Part shown: positions 24,916 to 34,054 of the stretch, piece by piece
Numbering within the stretch: the stretch's first letter is position 1
How the letters are laid out: every line of letters starts with the position of its first letter
Assembly: GCA_022820485.1 (NCBI GenBank)
Contig: JAJEFJ010000017.1
Coordinates: 1-57,355 of the forward strand
Length of the DNA stretch: 57,355 nt
Direction: 5' to 3'
Source: Candidatus Latescibacterota bacterium
GTDB lineage: Bacteria; Latescibacterota; UBA2968; UBA8231
The notes under the pieces: model-generated
The model's input: the letters and a program-made list of their open reading frames with translations, nothing else
What the model was told of the DNA's origin: nothing
Database searches by the model: none
Made by a program: the position numbers and the translations under genes

Positions 24916-26979
24916 TCAGCGCACGACTGCGATTTTGTCCCTCAGCATCAGGATGCCTTCGGGGGAGTGGATCGTATAAATATAGACGCCGTTGCCGACC
25001 GGTATATTGGCGTGGTTGACCCCGTACCACAGCATCTCGTTGGCCACGGCCCCCAAGCGGCGTTGCGCGTTGTCGTCTTCAATTGCTTCCCACACTAGAT
25101 CGCCGGCCGGGCCAAAGACCTGCACCGAGGATTTGAGGGGTACGCCGCTGAAGCGGAGCACGCTGCCGTTGCCGATGCGGAAGGGATTGGGAAAGACCGC
25201 AATTTTCGACTGCGGCACTAGGCGCAGGCGCTGGAAGACGCGGTTGTCGGCCTCGTTGACCTCGCTGATTTGCCCTTCTGCATCGACTTCGATCAGAAAG
25301 ACCATCTCGCCAAATCGCTGCCAAGGGATGTGCAATTCTGAGCTCGCGCCTGGCGTCAATCCCTCTGGGGCCTGTTCCCGGTGGATGACCTCGCACCGGC
25401 TGGAGTCCAGCGCGCATCGCGAAACCTGCACTGAGAAGCTGCTGGCGACCGCGCCCAGCCCGATGTTGCTGACGCGGACGCGGAGATCGTCCGCGCGGTC
25501 GCTGTGAAGGTCTCCGGTGAAAACGGCCAAGTTTGGCATGCCCTCCCCTAACCCGTACTGGGCCAAGGTCGCCACAGCTAGCTGGGTGGTGCGGCGTATC
25601 AGCTCCCAGTTGAGGCTGTCGGGCAAATCGACGACTGTGTGGTACTGCGAGTTGATCCGATAGACCCCCTCGCGCACTCCATAGGTCGTCGGGTCCGCGG
25701 GCAGGTGGTTTTCAATACCGACGATCGCGTCGTAGCCCTGCCGCCAAAACGGCGCGTGGTCGCTGATGCGCGAGCCTGGGTCTTCGAACACGTCAATAGC
25801 CAGACCGATTCCGTAGCGCTCAGCCGCGGCTACCATCTCGTTGGCCAGCCACTGCGAACCGGGATTCGTCACTAGCTCTAGCCGCTGTTGCAAGTCGTTG
25901 AAGCCGATCATGTCGAAGTTGAGGACGCCGAGAATGTTGTCGTCGCGCTCGGCCGCCAAATCCGCGTACGCTTGGCTGCCCAGCAGTCCCAACTCCTCGC
26001 CCGACCAAGCGATAAAGCGGATGGACCAAGGGAATTGCTGTCCGGCTAGCAGCCGGGCGCTCTCCAAGACCAAGGCTACGCCGCTGGCGTTGTCGTCGGC
26101 ACCGGGTGCTGGATCGCGTTGCCAGTCCCAACCCCCGGCTGAGCGCACACCTGTGGCGTCGTAATGAGCGCAGATGATGTAGTACCCGGCTGCTGGATCG
26201 GTACCCGGCAGGGTGCCGATGACGTTGTACGCGGTGGTGTCGGTCGGTACATGTTCTGGGTTGCCTCGCCGCGCGGTGTGGGAGGTGACGCGCCACGAGT
26301 CAATGGGAAAGGAATGCAGTTTGACTGCTCTGTCGCCGAGGGCTGCGGCCAATTGCGAGCGGATGTACTCGGTTGATTCGACTATTTCTGGATGCACGGT
26401 AAAGCGGCTGCGCAGGTTGCCGGGGACGCTGCCCAAGGCCGGGTCTTTTAGGGCGAGGGCTTCGACGTCGGCTTGCAAGCGCTCGGCTGCGACTTCCTCT
26501 ATGAGGGCGGCCACAGCCGGCGAGGCCGTTTGCAGGGCCTTGGGCGCACGGCGCGGTACATCTAGCCATCCTTTTAGGCTGTAGTTGTTGGGCAGTGGCC
26601 AGAGGAAATGGGGTGTTTCGTGCAAGCGTGCGGTTGGCCCTATCCGCAAGAGCGCCCACTCGCCCCCTCCATCAAAGACCAACTCAACGCCTTGGGGCAG
26701 GGGAAAATGGAGATGGTCGGCGACAAAATAGCGGTCGCCTGTGCGTGGCCGATCGAGGCAGAGGATGGCAAATCCCCGCTTGGTGAATTCCTCGGCCGCG
26801 CTTTCGCTGGCCTCGACAAAAGCCACGCTCCGCGCCACGTAGCGCACTTGCTCGCTCAGCGCGGCAATCGCGGTTAGTTCGCTTGATGTCTGCCAAGACA
26901 CGCCGACCAAGGGCTGATTGGCCAAGGCCGCGCTTACAAAAAAAAGAGAGGCGTACAACGCCCCTTTAACTGAGTTCAT
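24916..26979 (-). CDS. Secreted M28 aminopeptidase with C-terminal adhesion/sorting-type domains
   Basis: 687 residues. Signal peptide (LYASLFFVSAALA), an N-terminal domain of about 150 residues, then an M28 zinc peptidase domain at about 210-480. Its ligands and catalytic residues are visible in IICAHYDATG, PGADDNASG, WSGEELGLLGS, LNFDMIGF and NSQYHTVVD. A CARDB-like domain (about 490-590, with EVNEADNRVF) and a FlgD-like/type IX sorting-like tail (VFPNPFRIGNG...NGVYIYTI) follow. It is likely exported to the surface, releasing N-terminal amino acids from peptides. ATG 26979 is the only good start. Confidence 0.9.
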   Translation of the reverse strand: MNSVKGALYASLFFVSAALANQPLVGVSWQTSSELTAIAALSEQVRYVARSVAFVEASESAAEEFTKRGFAILCLDRPRTGDRYFVADHLHFPLPQGVELVFDGGGEWALLRIGPTARLHETPHFLWPLPNNYSLKGWLDVPRRAPKALQTASPAVAALIEEVAAERLQADVEALALKDPALGSVPGNLRSRFTVHPEIVESTEYIRSQLAAALGDRAVKLHSFPIDSWRVTSHTARRGNPEHVPTDTTAYNVIGTLPGTDPAAGYYIICAHYDATGVRSAGGWDWQRDPAPGADDNASGVALVLESARLLAGQQFPWSIRFIAWSGEELGLLGSQAYADLAAERDDNILGVLNFDMIGFNDLQQRLELVTNPGSQWLANEMVAAAERYGIGLAIDVFEDPGSRISDHAPFWRQGYDAIVGIENHLPADPTTYGVREGVYRINSQYHTVVDLPDSLNWELIRRTTQLAVATLAQYGLGEGMPNLAVFTGDLHSDRADDLRVRVSNIGLGAVASSFSVQVSRCALDSSRCEVIHREQAPEGLTPGASSELHIPWQRFGEMVFLIEVDAEGQISEVNEADNRVFQRLRLVPQSKIAVFPNPFRIGNGSVLRFSGVPLKSSVQVFGPAGDLVWEAIEDDNAQRRLGAVANEMLWYGVNHANIPVGNGVYIYTIHSPEGILMLRDKIAVVR

Positions 26980-27102
26980 AGCTAGCTTACTTGTTGAGAA
27001 ACAAAACGTTAGGGAACCTACTTTGTGCGTTAGGACCTGTCAAGAGCAAATTTGCCTGTGCGCTTTGGCTGAAGAAAGCGTCTTGGCGGCGACCTTTTTG
27101 CT

Positions 27103-27993
27103 TTGCTTTTATATGAACTTTTAATCGTACACAAACGGGACCTCTTGTCGCAACTCAGCGCGTTTTTCCTCCTGCCTCGGCCGCTCAACGGTTTGATCAC
27201 CGCCCTCTCGGTCGGCATTGGCGTTGTGACCGCAGATCAGGCTCCCGCTTGGTCTGTCATTTTGCTCGCCGCTCTTTCTGCTGCCTTAATCAACGGTGCC
27301 GGCAATGCTTTCAACGATTTGATGGACATCGACATTGACCACATCAACCGCCCGCTGCGCCCTTTGCCTTCTGGTAGCCTCAGTCCGAACGCGGCCCGGA
27401 TGGAAAGTTTGCTCCTTGCCCTAGCCGGTTGTGCGTTCGCGTTCTGGCTCAGCCTTTGGCATGGGGCGATTGCCCTAGTCGTTGTCGTCTTACTCACCGT
27501 CTATAGCACCTCCTTAAAACATAGCCTGCTATGGGGCAATGTACTCGTCGCCTTCGTCGGGGCTATTGCCTTTCCCTATGGTGCCTTGGCCGCTGGCGAT
27601 ATCGGGCGCTCGTGGATTCCAGCGCTTTTTGCTTTCCTCTTTCACTTGGGGCGGGAAATTGTCAAGGACATCGAGGATGTGGCCGGGGATCAGATCCGCG
27701 GCGAGCGCACCTTGCCTCTGTGTTGGGGACGGACCCGAGCTGCGGTGTTGGCAGCTTTCGTGTATTTGCTGTTGGTAGGGTTTACCTGGATGCCGTTTTT
27801 CGCGGGCATCTACGGCGCGCTCTATGCGCTCGCGTTGTTGCCAGTCCACGCCTTGGTCGGTTACGTCCTCTGGCAATTGTATCGCCAACGCGCTGTGCTG
27901 GCCGACGACCGTCTCGGCCGCTTGCTCAAAGTCGGCATGTTCTTGGGGCTTGTTGCCATTGTCGTCGGCGAGGCCGTCTTTGCTTTGGGCTAG
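27103..27993 (+). CDS. UbiA-family prenyltransferase
   Basis: About 296 residues from TTG 27103, with a second TTG at 27145 possible. No ATG or clear ribosome-binding site fixes the start, and an in-frame TGA at 27070 limits upstream extension. The first aspartate motif is NAFNDLMDIDIDHINRPLRP and the second is DIEDVAGDQIRGERTLP; eight to nine hydrophobic helices surround them. The pattern is close to geranylgeranylglycerol-phosphate synthase-type and other UbiA enzymes. Given the futalosine genes nearby, a menaquinone side-chain prenyltransferase is possible, but the substrate is uncertain. Confidence 0.87.
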   Translation: MLLYELLIVHKRDLLSQLSAFFLLPRPLNGLITALSVGIGVVTADQAPAWSVILLAALSAALINGAGNAFNDLMDIDIDHINRPLRPLPSGSLSPNAARMESLLLALAGCAFAFWLSLWHGAIALVVVVLLTVYSTSLKHSLLWGNVLVAFVGAIAFPYGALAAGDIGRSWIPALFAFLFHLGREIVKDIEDVAGDQIRGERTLPLCWGRTRAAVLAAFVYLLLVGFTWMPFFAGIYGALYALALLPVHALVGYVLWQLYRQRAVLADDRLGRLLKVGMFLGLVAIVVGEAVFALG

Positions 27994-28033
27994 GCGCGGC
28001 CTGATATTATGGAGCTACTAAAGGAGGTTCTCT

Positions 28034-29167
28034 ATGAAAATTACCGACGTCAAAACCTTTCCCATTTGCCACGGATCGCGCAATTACCTCTTCGTCAAGA
28101 TCGAGACCGACGACGGCTTGTACGGCGTCGGCGAATTCGGCATTACTTGGAAGGAGCAGGCCGGCGTTGGCGCTATCGAGCACATGAAGCGCCACATCAT
28201 CGGTTTAGATCCGCTCAATACCGAGTACATCTGGCAACTGCTGTTCCGCGTCGATTTCTTTCCCGGCGGTCGGATCAACGCGGCTGCTATGTCGGCCATT
28301 GACATTGCGCTGTGGGACATTAAGGGCAAGGCGCTGGGGCAGCCCGTGTACATGCTCTTGGGCGGCAAGATGCGCGAGCGCGTCTTCTGTTACACGGGCA
28401 TTGGCGGCAAGACGCCTGCGGACACGGCTCGCGCGGCTCAGGAACGGGTTGCTGAGGGTTGGAAGTACCTGCGGATGTCGGTCTTTGACCGCGACGGGAT
28501 TCTCGAACCGCGCACGGCTGTCCGCGATTCAATCGCCCACTTTGCCGCCGCGCGCGAGGCCGTCGGGCCGGAAATCGAAATCTGCATTGACGTCCACACC
28601 CGCCTCGACCCGCCCGACACCATCCGCCTCGGCCGCCAGCTTGAGGAATACGATCCCTTTTTCATCGAGGATCCGCTGCGCTGCGAAAATCCCCAGAGCT
28701 ATCGACAGGTGCGCCATCACGTGAGTTGTCCGCTGGCCGTTGGCGAGCACTATGCGACCAAGTGGGAGTTCCAGCAGATGATCGAAGAGGAGTTGCTGGA
28801 CTATGCGCGAATTGATCTGTGCATCGTCGGCGGGCTGACCGAGGCGCGCAAAGTGGCCAACTGGTGCGAGACCCACTACATCAAGATCGTCCCGCACAAT
28901 CCTCTCGGCCCGGTCTCGGCCGCAGCCTGCGCTCACCTCGACATTGCCTGTGACAATTTCGCCGTGCAAGAGGGCGGCCTCATCGGCCACACTGTGATGG
29001 AAGATGTCTTTCCGGTGCAATTGCCCTATGAGTCCGGGTGCATCTTACCACCGGAGCTTCCCGGCTTGGGAATAGAATTCAACGACGAAGCTGCCGAGCA
29101 CTACGAGTTCAAATGGCTCGGCGGTCCGATCCTGCGCCGCGAAGACGGCTCCTTTACAAACTGGTAA
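28034..29167 (+). CDS. Enolase-superfamily sugar-acid dehydratase (galactonate dehydratase-like)
   Basis: 377 residues with a very strong ribosome-binding site (AAAGGAGG). The N-terminal capping domain has the motif YGVGEFGITWKEQAG. The barrel shows the three metal ligands in ICIDVHTRL (Asp), FFIEDPL (Glu) and LAVGEHYAT (Glu), and a His in IVPHNPLGP. The overall pattern matches DgoD-like mandelate-racemase-group enzymes, which dehydrate aldonic acids to 2-keto-3-deoxy acids. It sits among other sugar-acid genes and is five bases from hisS. Confidence 0.88.
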   Translation: MKITDVKTFPICHGSRNYLFVKIETDDGLYGVGEFGITWKEQAGVGAIEHMKRHIIGLDPLNTEYIWQLLFRVDFFPGGRINAAAMSAIDIALWDIKGKALGQPVYMLLGGKMRERVFCYTGIGGKTPADTARAAQERVAEGWKYLRMSVFDRDGILEPRTAVRDSIAHFAAAREAVGPEIEICIDVHTRLDPPDTIRLGRQLEEYDPFFIEDPLRCENPQSYRQVRHHVSCPLAVGEHYATKWEFQQMIEEELLDYARIDLCIVGGLTEARKVANWCETHYIKIVPHNPLGPVSAAACAHLDIACDNFAVQEGGLIGHTVMEDVFPVQLPYESGCILPPELPGLGIEFNDEAAEHYEFKWLGGPILRREDGSFTNW

Positions 29168-29171
29168 ACCT

Positions 29172-30500
29172 ATGTCTAACAAAAGAGAATTGATCCCGCC
29201 GCGGACCCTCAAGGGCTTCCGCGACTTTCCCCCTGCCTTGGCCATGCCGCGCGAGGAATTGATCGACAAGGCCCGCGCGGTTTTCCGCTCCTACGGCTTC
29301 GCTCCCATCGACACGCCCGCGCTTGAATACAGCGAGATACTCACTGGCAAAGGCGGCGACGAGAGCGACAAGCAGATGTATCGCTTTGCGGATCACGGGG
29401 GCCGCGACGTGGCTCTGCGCTTCGATTTGACCGTACCTTTTGCCCGCTTTGCCGCCCAGCACATCGGCCAGCTTGGCACCCCCTTCAAGCGCTACCACAT
29501 CGGCCCGGTCTGGCGTGGTGAGAACACTCAGCACGGGCGTTACCGCGAGTTCTACCAGTGCGACTTCGACACCATAGGCACTGACGCCAATGCCGCGGAT
29601 ATTGAAACGGTGCTCGTTATCCACGACTTACTCGCGGCCCTAGGCTTTGAGCGCTTCGCCATCCACGTCAACAATCGCTTGATCCTCAATGGCCTGCTCG
29701 AATCGCTCGGTTTGGCCGAGGCGTCGGCAGCCATCCTCCGCGCCCTCGATAAGTTGCAAAAAATCGGCGCGGAAAAGGTCGCTGCTGAGATGAGCGAGAC
29801 GGCTTCGGTCTCTGGCGAACAGGCTGAGCACATCCTAGCGACGGTGCAGACTGCGGGCGCGAATGCCGAGATACTCGACCAGATCGAACGTTCCTGCGGC
29901 GATAACGACCGCGCCGCCGAGGGGGTTGCCAACCTACGCCAACTCGTGGACGCCTTTGAGGGTGCTGGCTTTCCCGAAGATCGCTTGGCGATTGACCTGT
30001 CCATTGCTCGTGGCCTCGATTACTACACTGGCACTGTCTATGAGACCTTGCTCGGCGATCTGCCGGCAATCGGCTCGGTCTGTAGCGGCGGGCGCTACGA
30101 CGATTTGGCTGGCCTCTACACCAAGCAGCACCTGCCCGGCGTTGGAGCCTCTCTGGGTTTAGACCGGCTGATGGCCGCTATGGAAAAGCTGGGGCTTTTA
30201 CAGGACGCCGCTACATCCGCCGACGTCTTCATCGTCCAGTTCTCCGCCGAAGCCCTACCGTCCTACATCGCCCTCGCGCGCCGCTTGCGGCAAGCTGGCC
30301 TCCGTACCGAACTGTACCCAGAGGCCAAAGGCATGGGACGGCAGCTCAAATACGCCGACCGCAAGGGCTTTCCCATCGCCCTGATTGGCGGCCCGGACGA
30401 ATTGGAGAAAGGCGTTTGGCAGGTGAAGGACATGCGCGATGGATCGAGCACTGACGTGAAGGACGACGAAGTGGTGTCCTACTTGCAGACGAAGCTGTAA
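29172..30500 (+). CDS. hisS: Histidyl-tRNA synthetase
   Basis: 442 residues. Class II motif 2 is visible (FKRYHIGPVWRGEN...YREFYQCDFD), along with the histidine-binding motifs LSIARGLDYYTGTVYE and GSVCSGGRYDDL and motif 3 GVGASLGLDRL. The C-terminal anticodon-binding domain runs from about residue 345 (ADVFIVQF to YADRKGFPIALIGGP). It charges tRNA-His. It lies between two sugar-metabolism genes and may be co-transcribed with the dehydratase. Confidence 0.97.
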   Translation: MSNKRELIPPRTLKGFRDFPPALAMPREELIDKARAVFRSYGFAPIDTPALEYSEILTGKGGDESDKQMYRFADHGGRDVALRFDLTVPFARFAAQHIGQLGTPFKRYHIGPVWRGENTQHGRYREFYQCDFDTIGTDANAADIETVLVIHDLLAALGFERFAIHVNNRLILNGLLESLGLAEASAAILRALDKLQKIGAEKVAAEMSETASVSGEQAEHILATVQTAGANAEILDQIERSCGDNDRAAEGVANLRQLVDAFEGAGFPEDRLAIDLSIARGLDYYTGTVYETLLGDLPAIGSVCSGGRYDDLAGLYTKQHLPGVGASLGLDRLMAAMEKLGLLQDAATSADVFIVQFSAEALPSYIALARRLRQAGLRTELYPEAKGMGRQLKYADRKGFPIALIGGPDELEKGVWQVKDMRDGSSTDVKDDEVVSYLQTKL

Positions 30501-30527
30501 GCTGCACCCAATCAAAAGAGGAATGCT

Positions 30528-31511
30528 GTGAATATCGGACTTTGCGCCTGGAGCTTTACCGGCGCTCACAAAGAAGCTGGCCGCGCCATTGACCCCCACA
30601 CCCCCGAGGGCCTGACGCGCCTAGCCCGCGACAACGGCCTCCGCAGCGTCGAATTCGCGTCCCAATGGCTGAGTGACTGCTCGTCGGAGGAGCGGGCAGT
30701 TTTTGCCGAGACTCGCGCCGGTCTCGCCCTGTTCTTGGACACGGGCGGCGACAACTACGCCGAAGATATTGCGCCGTTGCGCCAAGCCATTGAGACGGCA
30801 CACCAAACTGGTGCCCGCGCCGTGCGCACGACCGTCAGCCGCCTCCTCGAAGGCAACCGCACCAAGTATGGTGCCGAGGGGATGCGGGACTACATCGAAG
30901 CCTTGGTACGGCCCTTCAAGGAAGTCATGCCGCTCGCCGAGGAATACGGCATCCCAGTGGGCATTGAAAACCACCAAGATTTGAGTTCGTGGGAATTGCT
31001 GTCGCTGTGCGAAAAAGTCGGCAGCCCGCAACTGGGAGTTACAATGGACGTAGGCAATGCCTTTGCCGTCGGCGAGCATCCCCTAGCCTTTGCCGAGCGC
31101 ATCTTGCCGATCATCAAGCACGTCCACATCAAGGACTACACGGTCCACCCCACGCCCTCGGGCTATCGCCTCAAGCGCTGTGCCATCAACGATGGGGTCG
31201 TCGATTGGCCGGAGATCATTGCGCTATTCGACCGCGAGGTGCCGCATATTCAGGGCTGCATTGAACTCGGCGCGAGCGCCGCCCGTCACATTCGCCTTTT
31301 AGAAGAGGACTGGTGGGCGACCTTTCCCGAGCGCCCTCTCCACGAGACCATACATGCCATCCGCACTCTGCATCAGGCGGCTGGCGATCCAGACGATTGG
31401 CAGACGCCGCACGAGCGTGGGGAGAGTGCCGACGTTCGGGTTGCTTATGAACTGGAGCAGTTTGAACGCTCGGTCGCTTATGTGCGAGGGATGGCCAAGG
31501 GAATGGATTAG
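30528..31511 (+). CDS. Sugar phosphate isomerase/epimerase (xylose isomerase-like TIM barrel)
   Basis: 327 residues from GTG 30528, preceded by AAAGAGGA. The fold signature residues are IGLCAWSF at strand 1, IPVGIENHQDLSSWELLSL with the metal-binding Glu, GVTMDVGNAFA with the Asp, and HVHIKDYTV with His, Lys and Asp. A later Glu is in GCIELGAS. Members isomerise or epimerise sugars and inositol derivatives; the substrate is unknown. Co-oriented with hisS and the sugar-acid dehydratase. Confidence 0.87.
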   Translation: MNIGLCAWSFTGAHKEAGRAIDPHTPEGLTRLARDNGLRSVEFASQWLSDCSSEERAVFAETRAGLALFLDTGGDNYAEDIAPLRQAIETAHQTGARAVRTTVSRLLEGNRTKYGAEGMRDYIEALVRPFKEVMPLAEEYGIPVGIENHQDLSSWELLSLCEKVGSPQLGVTMDVGNAFAVGEHPLAFAERILPIIKHVHIKDYTVHPTPSGYRLKRCAINDGVVDWPEIIALFDREVPHIQGCIELGASAARHIRLLEEDWWATFPERPLHETIHAIRTLHQAAGDPDDWQTPHERGESADVRVAYELEQFERSVAYVRGMAKGMD

Positions 31512-31586
31512 CCGAAATCTTGTGCAACACATCGTACGTCTGCTGGCGTCTCAAGCCAGACGCGACAAATAAAGGAGAACAGGCTT

Positions 31587-32429
31587 ATGCAGTCTCTTGC
31601 AGATTTACTTGAAAAAAACCGTGATGCAATAGCCCAGTGCCTCTATCTAAGCGACGGTCGCTGGAGCAGGCCCCGGAACAATTTGCCAGAGCGCATTCGC
31701 TCCTACGAGGCCGAACACGCCTCGCCAGAATTATTCAAGGACGAACAGGTCTGGACTTTTCTCGCTGCATGTGGTTATGCGATAGCCGGTGCCGAAGGCG
31801 TAAAGAAACTCACCAAAATACTCACTGGCTCAGATCTGTCCCAACCAGACTGTGCAAAGATATGGATGGAAGTCTTGCCATTTCCTCCAAGAAAGCGCGA
31901 GGGCAACACCAATCTCGATTTAGCCCTCGGCACAATCAAGTGTAGGGATGAAACGACTGGTGGAATAAAGCTAGGATCTCAATCTCCTTCTTGGATATGC
32001 TTTTGCGAGATGAAGTGGTACTCGGACATATCTACCAGCACAACACATGATATTCACCGCAACCAACTAGCTCGCGTAATAGAAAACGCCCTCTATTTCA
32101 ATGACGGGGACAGACATTCCGATTGCGTTTATGTCGCTCTCGTCACTCCGAAAGCCTTCAAGAATACAAATGTAAAATCCCGGCTTTATCAGTACAAATT
32201 TGAGGAATATGAGGCTGATCGGGGTCATCTTGTGAAAGACTTTGAAGCGTGTGTTCTAGAAGAGAAAAGCGAACATGCAATTGGCAATGTGGCGGATCGG
32301 GTAAAGAAGCTTACCCTGCGTTGGTCTACGTATGACGAGATATTCGCTAACATTCCCAATAGTAAAATTAGCGAAAAACTGAAGGAATTCTGGCAGAAAC
32401 GCGGAAGTTACCAAGGCAGAGCACAATAA
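31587..32429 (+). CDS. Unrecognised protein with a PD-(D/E)XK-like nuclease core
   Basis: 280 residues with an AAAGGAGA ribosome-binding site. I do not recognise the family. A possible nuclease core reads Asp111 in NTNLDLALG, then WICFCEMKW with Glu141 and Lys143, the spacing expected for the D...ExK pattern of PD-(D/E)XK enzymes. A helix with HDIHRNQLARVIENAL follows. The C-terminus is Lys/Glu-rich. Base composition looks lower in GC than the flanking sugar genes, suggesting transfer. It is probably a defence-type or restriction-type nuclease inserted into the catabolic cluster. Confidence 0.6.
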   Translation: MQSLADLLEKNRDAIAQCLYLSDGRWSRPRNNLPERIRSYEAEHASPELFKDEQVWTFLAACGYAIAGAEGVKKLTKILTGSDLSQPDCAKIWMEVLPFPPRKREGNTNLDLALGTIKCRDETTGGIKLGSQSPSWICFCEMKWYSDISTSTTHDIHRNQLARVIENALYFNDGDRHSDCVYVALVTPKAFKNTNVKSRLYQYKFEEYEADRGHLVKDFEACVLEEKSEHAIGNVADRVKKLTLRWSTYDEIFANIPNSKISEKLKEFWQKRGSYQGRAQ

Positions 32430-32464
32430 TTTTTGATCTTTTCCATTTTAGCCGGAGCTAAATC

Positions 32465-33961
32465 ATGACCGACCGCCCCAACATCCTCTTCGTAATGTCC
32501 GATCAGCTCATCGCCGCCCTGACCGGTGCGTACGGCCATCCTGTCGTCCAGACGCCGCACTTGAATCGCCTCGCTGGCGAAGGCGTCCGCTTTGACTCGG
32601 CCTACACTCCTTTCCCCTTGTGCGCCCCGGGTCGCGCCTGCATCACCAGCGGACGCCACGCCTCCGAGATCGGCGCTTGGGACAACGGCGCGCTTTTGGC
32701 CGCGGACGTGCCGTCGTACGCCCACTACCTCAGCGACGCGGGTTACGACACCGTGCTTTCGGGCAAGATGCACTTCGTCGGCCCCGATCAGGTACACGGC
32801 TTCCACCGCCGGCTGACGACCGACATTTACCCGCCCGACTTTTCGTGGGTCAAGGAAGAGTGGATTCGCATTAAGGAAACGAAGGGGGAAGACTACGAAG
32901 AGGTCATGGACAGCCGCCCCACGTACAACGCCGGAGGCTACATCGGCCAAGCCGTGAGAGTCAACTTCTGGCACAACGCCCTCAGCTACGACGAAGAGAC
33001 GCACTTCCGCGCCGTCGAATACCTGCGCGCCCAACGCGGCGATACCCCCTTCTTGCTCTGCGCCTCTTTCCACCACCCACACGAGCCGTTCCATCCGCCG
33101 CAGGCGTACTGGGACCGCTACGCCGACGCCGAGATTGCCATCCCCGAATTTCCCGACCATCTCGATGAGACCTACTCGGCGATGGATCGCTGGCTCAACG
33201 CCTACCACGGCACCCGCCGCTTCGACTTGCGCGATTCCGAGAGTGTGCGCCGCCTGCGCCGCGCGTACTACGGCTTGGTGACATACCTCGACGATAAGGT
33301 CGGCGGCCTGCTTGCAACGCTGGAGGAAACGGGCCTGCTCGACAATACGGTCGTAGTTTTTACCTCCGACCACGGCGACATGCTGTGCGAAAAGGAGATG
33401 GTACAGAAGCGCTGTTTCTACGAGTGGTCGTGCCGCGTCCCCCTCATCGTCCGCTTCCCCGACCAGTGGCAGGCCGGTGCTACTGTTGGGACGCCTACCT
33501 CGCTGCTTGATCTGCTGCCGACGTTTTGCGAGTTAGCCGGTGCCGAGGCGAGCTTGCCCCACGATGGCATTAGCCTGCTGCCAATCATCGAAGGGCAGCA
33601 AACCGACCGCCACATCTTCGCCCAAGCCCACGAAGCGGTGGGCGCGCCCTGCATCATGGTTCGCGAGGGCCGGTTCAAATACAATTACATCCACGGCCAC
33701 CAGCCGCAGCTTTTTGACTTGGAGAGCGATCCCGGCGAGTGGAACAATCTCGCTGGCGCAGCCGAACACGCCGAGACCGAAACACGCCTGCGCGGACTGA
33801 TCCTCGACCGCTTTGCCCCCGATAAAATGGCCACCGACAACCTCGACAGCCTCTACCGCCGCCGCCTAATCCGGGACGTGATGTACAAGCACGACGCCTC
33901 GTGGAACCACACTACGACCTTTGATCCGAGACGAGGGGCACTCGACCAGTATCGCCGTTAG
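32465..33961 (+). CDS. Sulfatase, choline-sulfatase (BetC)-like
   Basis: 498 residues. The sulfatase signature is PLCAPGRACITSGRH, with Cys53 converted to formylglycine. Metal ligands are in MSDQ near the N-terminus and SDHGDMLCE. SGKMHFVGPDQVHGF and TTDIYPPDFSW are characteristic of choline-sulfatase-type enzymes. No signal peptide is evident, so it is likely cytoplasmic, hydrolysing choline-O-sulfate or a similar sulfate ester. The C-terminus ends in an Arg-rich stretch. No choline transporter or betaine genes are adjacent, so the substrate remains uncertain. Confidence 0.88.
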   Translation: MTDRPNILFVMSDQLIAALTGAYGHPVVQTPHLNRLAGEGVRFDSAYTPFPLCAPGRACITSGRHASEIGAWDNGALLAADVPSYAHYLSDAGYDTVLSGKMHFVGPDQVHGFHRRLTTDIYPPDFSWVKEEWIRIKETKGEDYEEVMDSRPTYNAGGYIGQAVRVNFWHNALSYDEETHFRAVEYLRAQRGDTPFLLCASFHHPHEPFHPPQAYWDRYADAEIAIPEFPDHLDETYSAMDRWLNAYHGTRRFDLRDSESVRRLRRAYYGLVTYLDDKVGGLLATLEETGLLDNTVVVFTSDHGDMLCEKEMVQKRCFYEWSCRVPLIVRFPDQWQAGATVGTPTSLLDLLPTFCELAGAEASLPHDGISLLPIIEGQQTDRHIFAQAHEAVGAPCIMVREGRFKYNYIHGHQPQLFDLESDPGEWNNLAGAAEHAETETRLRGLILDRFAPDKMATDNLDSLYRRRLIRDVMYKHDASWNHTTTFDPRRGALDQYRR

Positions 33962-34054
33962 GCAATCACGTTGTGCCCTGAGCAGACGACACGGACAAGC
34001 CGCGTGGTTGCTCTTCTTTAGATGATATGAGTAGAACAAGCTAGGAGAAACATA

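Noticed and set aside
32408..33373. 321-codon minus-strand ORF opposite the sulfatase
   Set aside because: It overlaps the sulfatase completely. The plus strand has the CAPGR motif and metal residues, and the minus-strand product is low-complexity.
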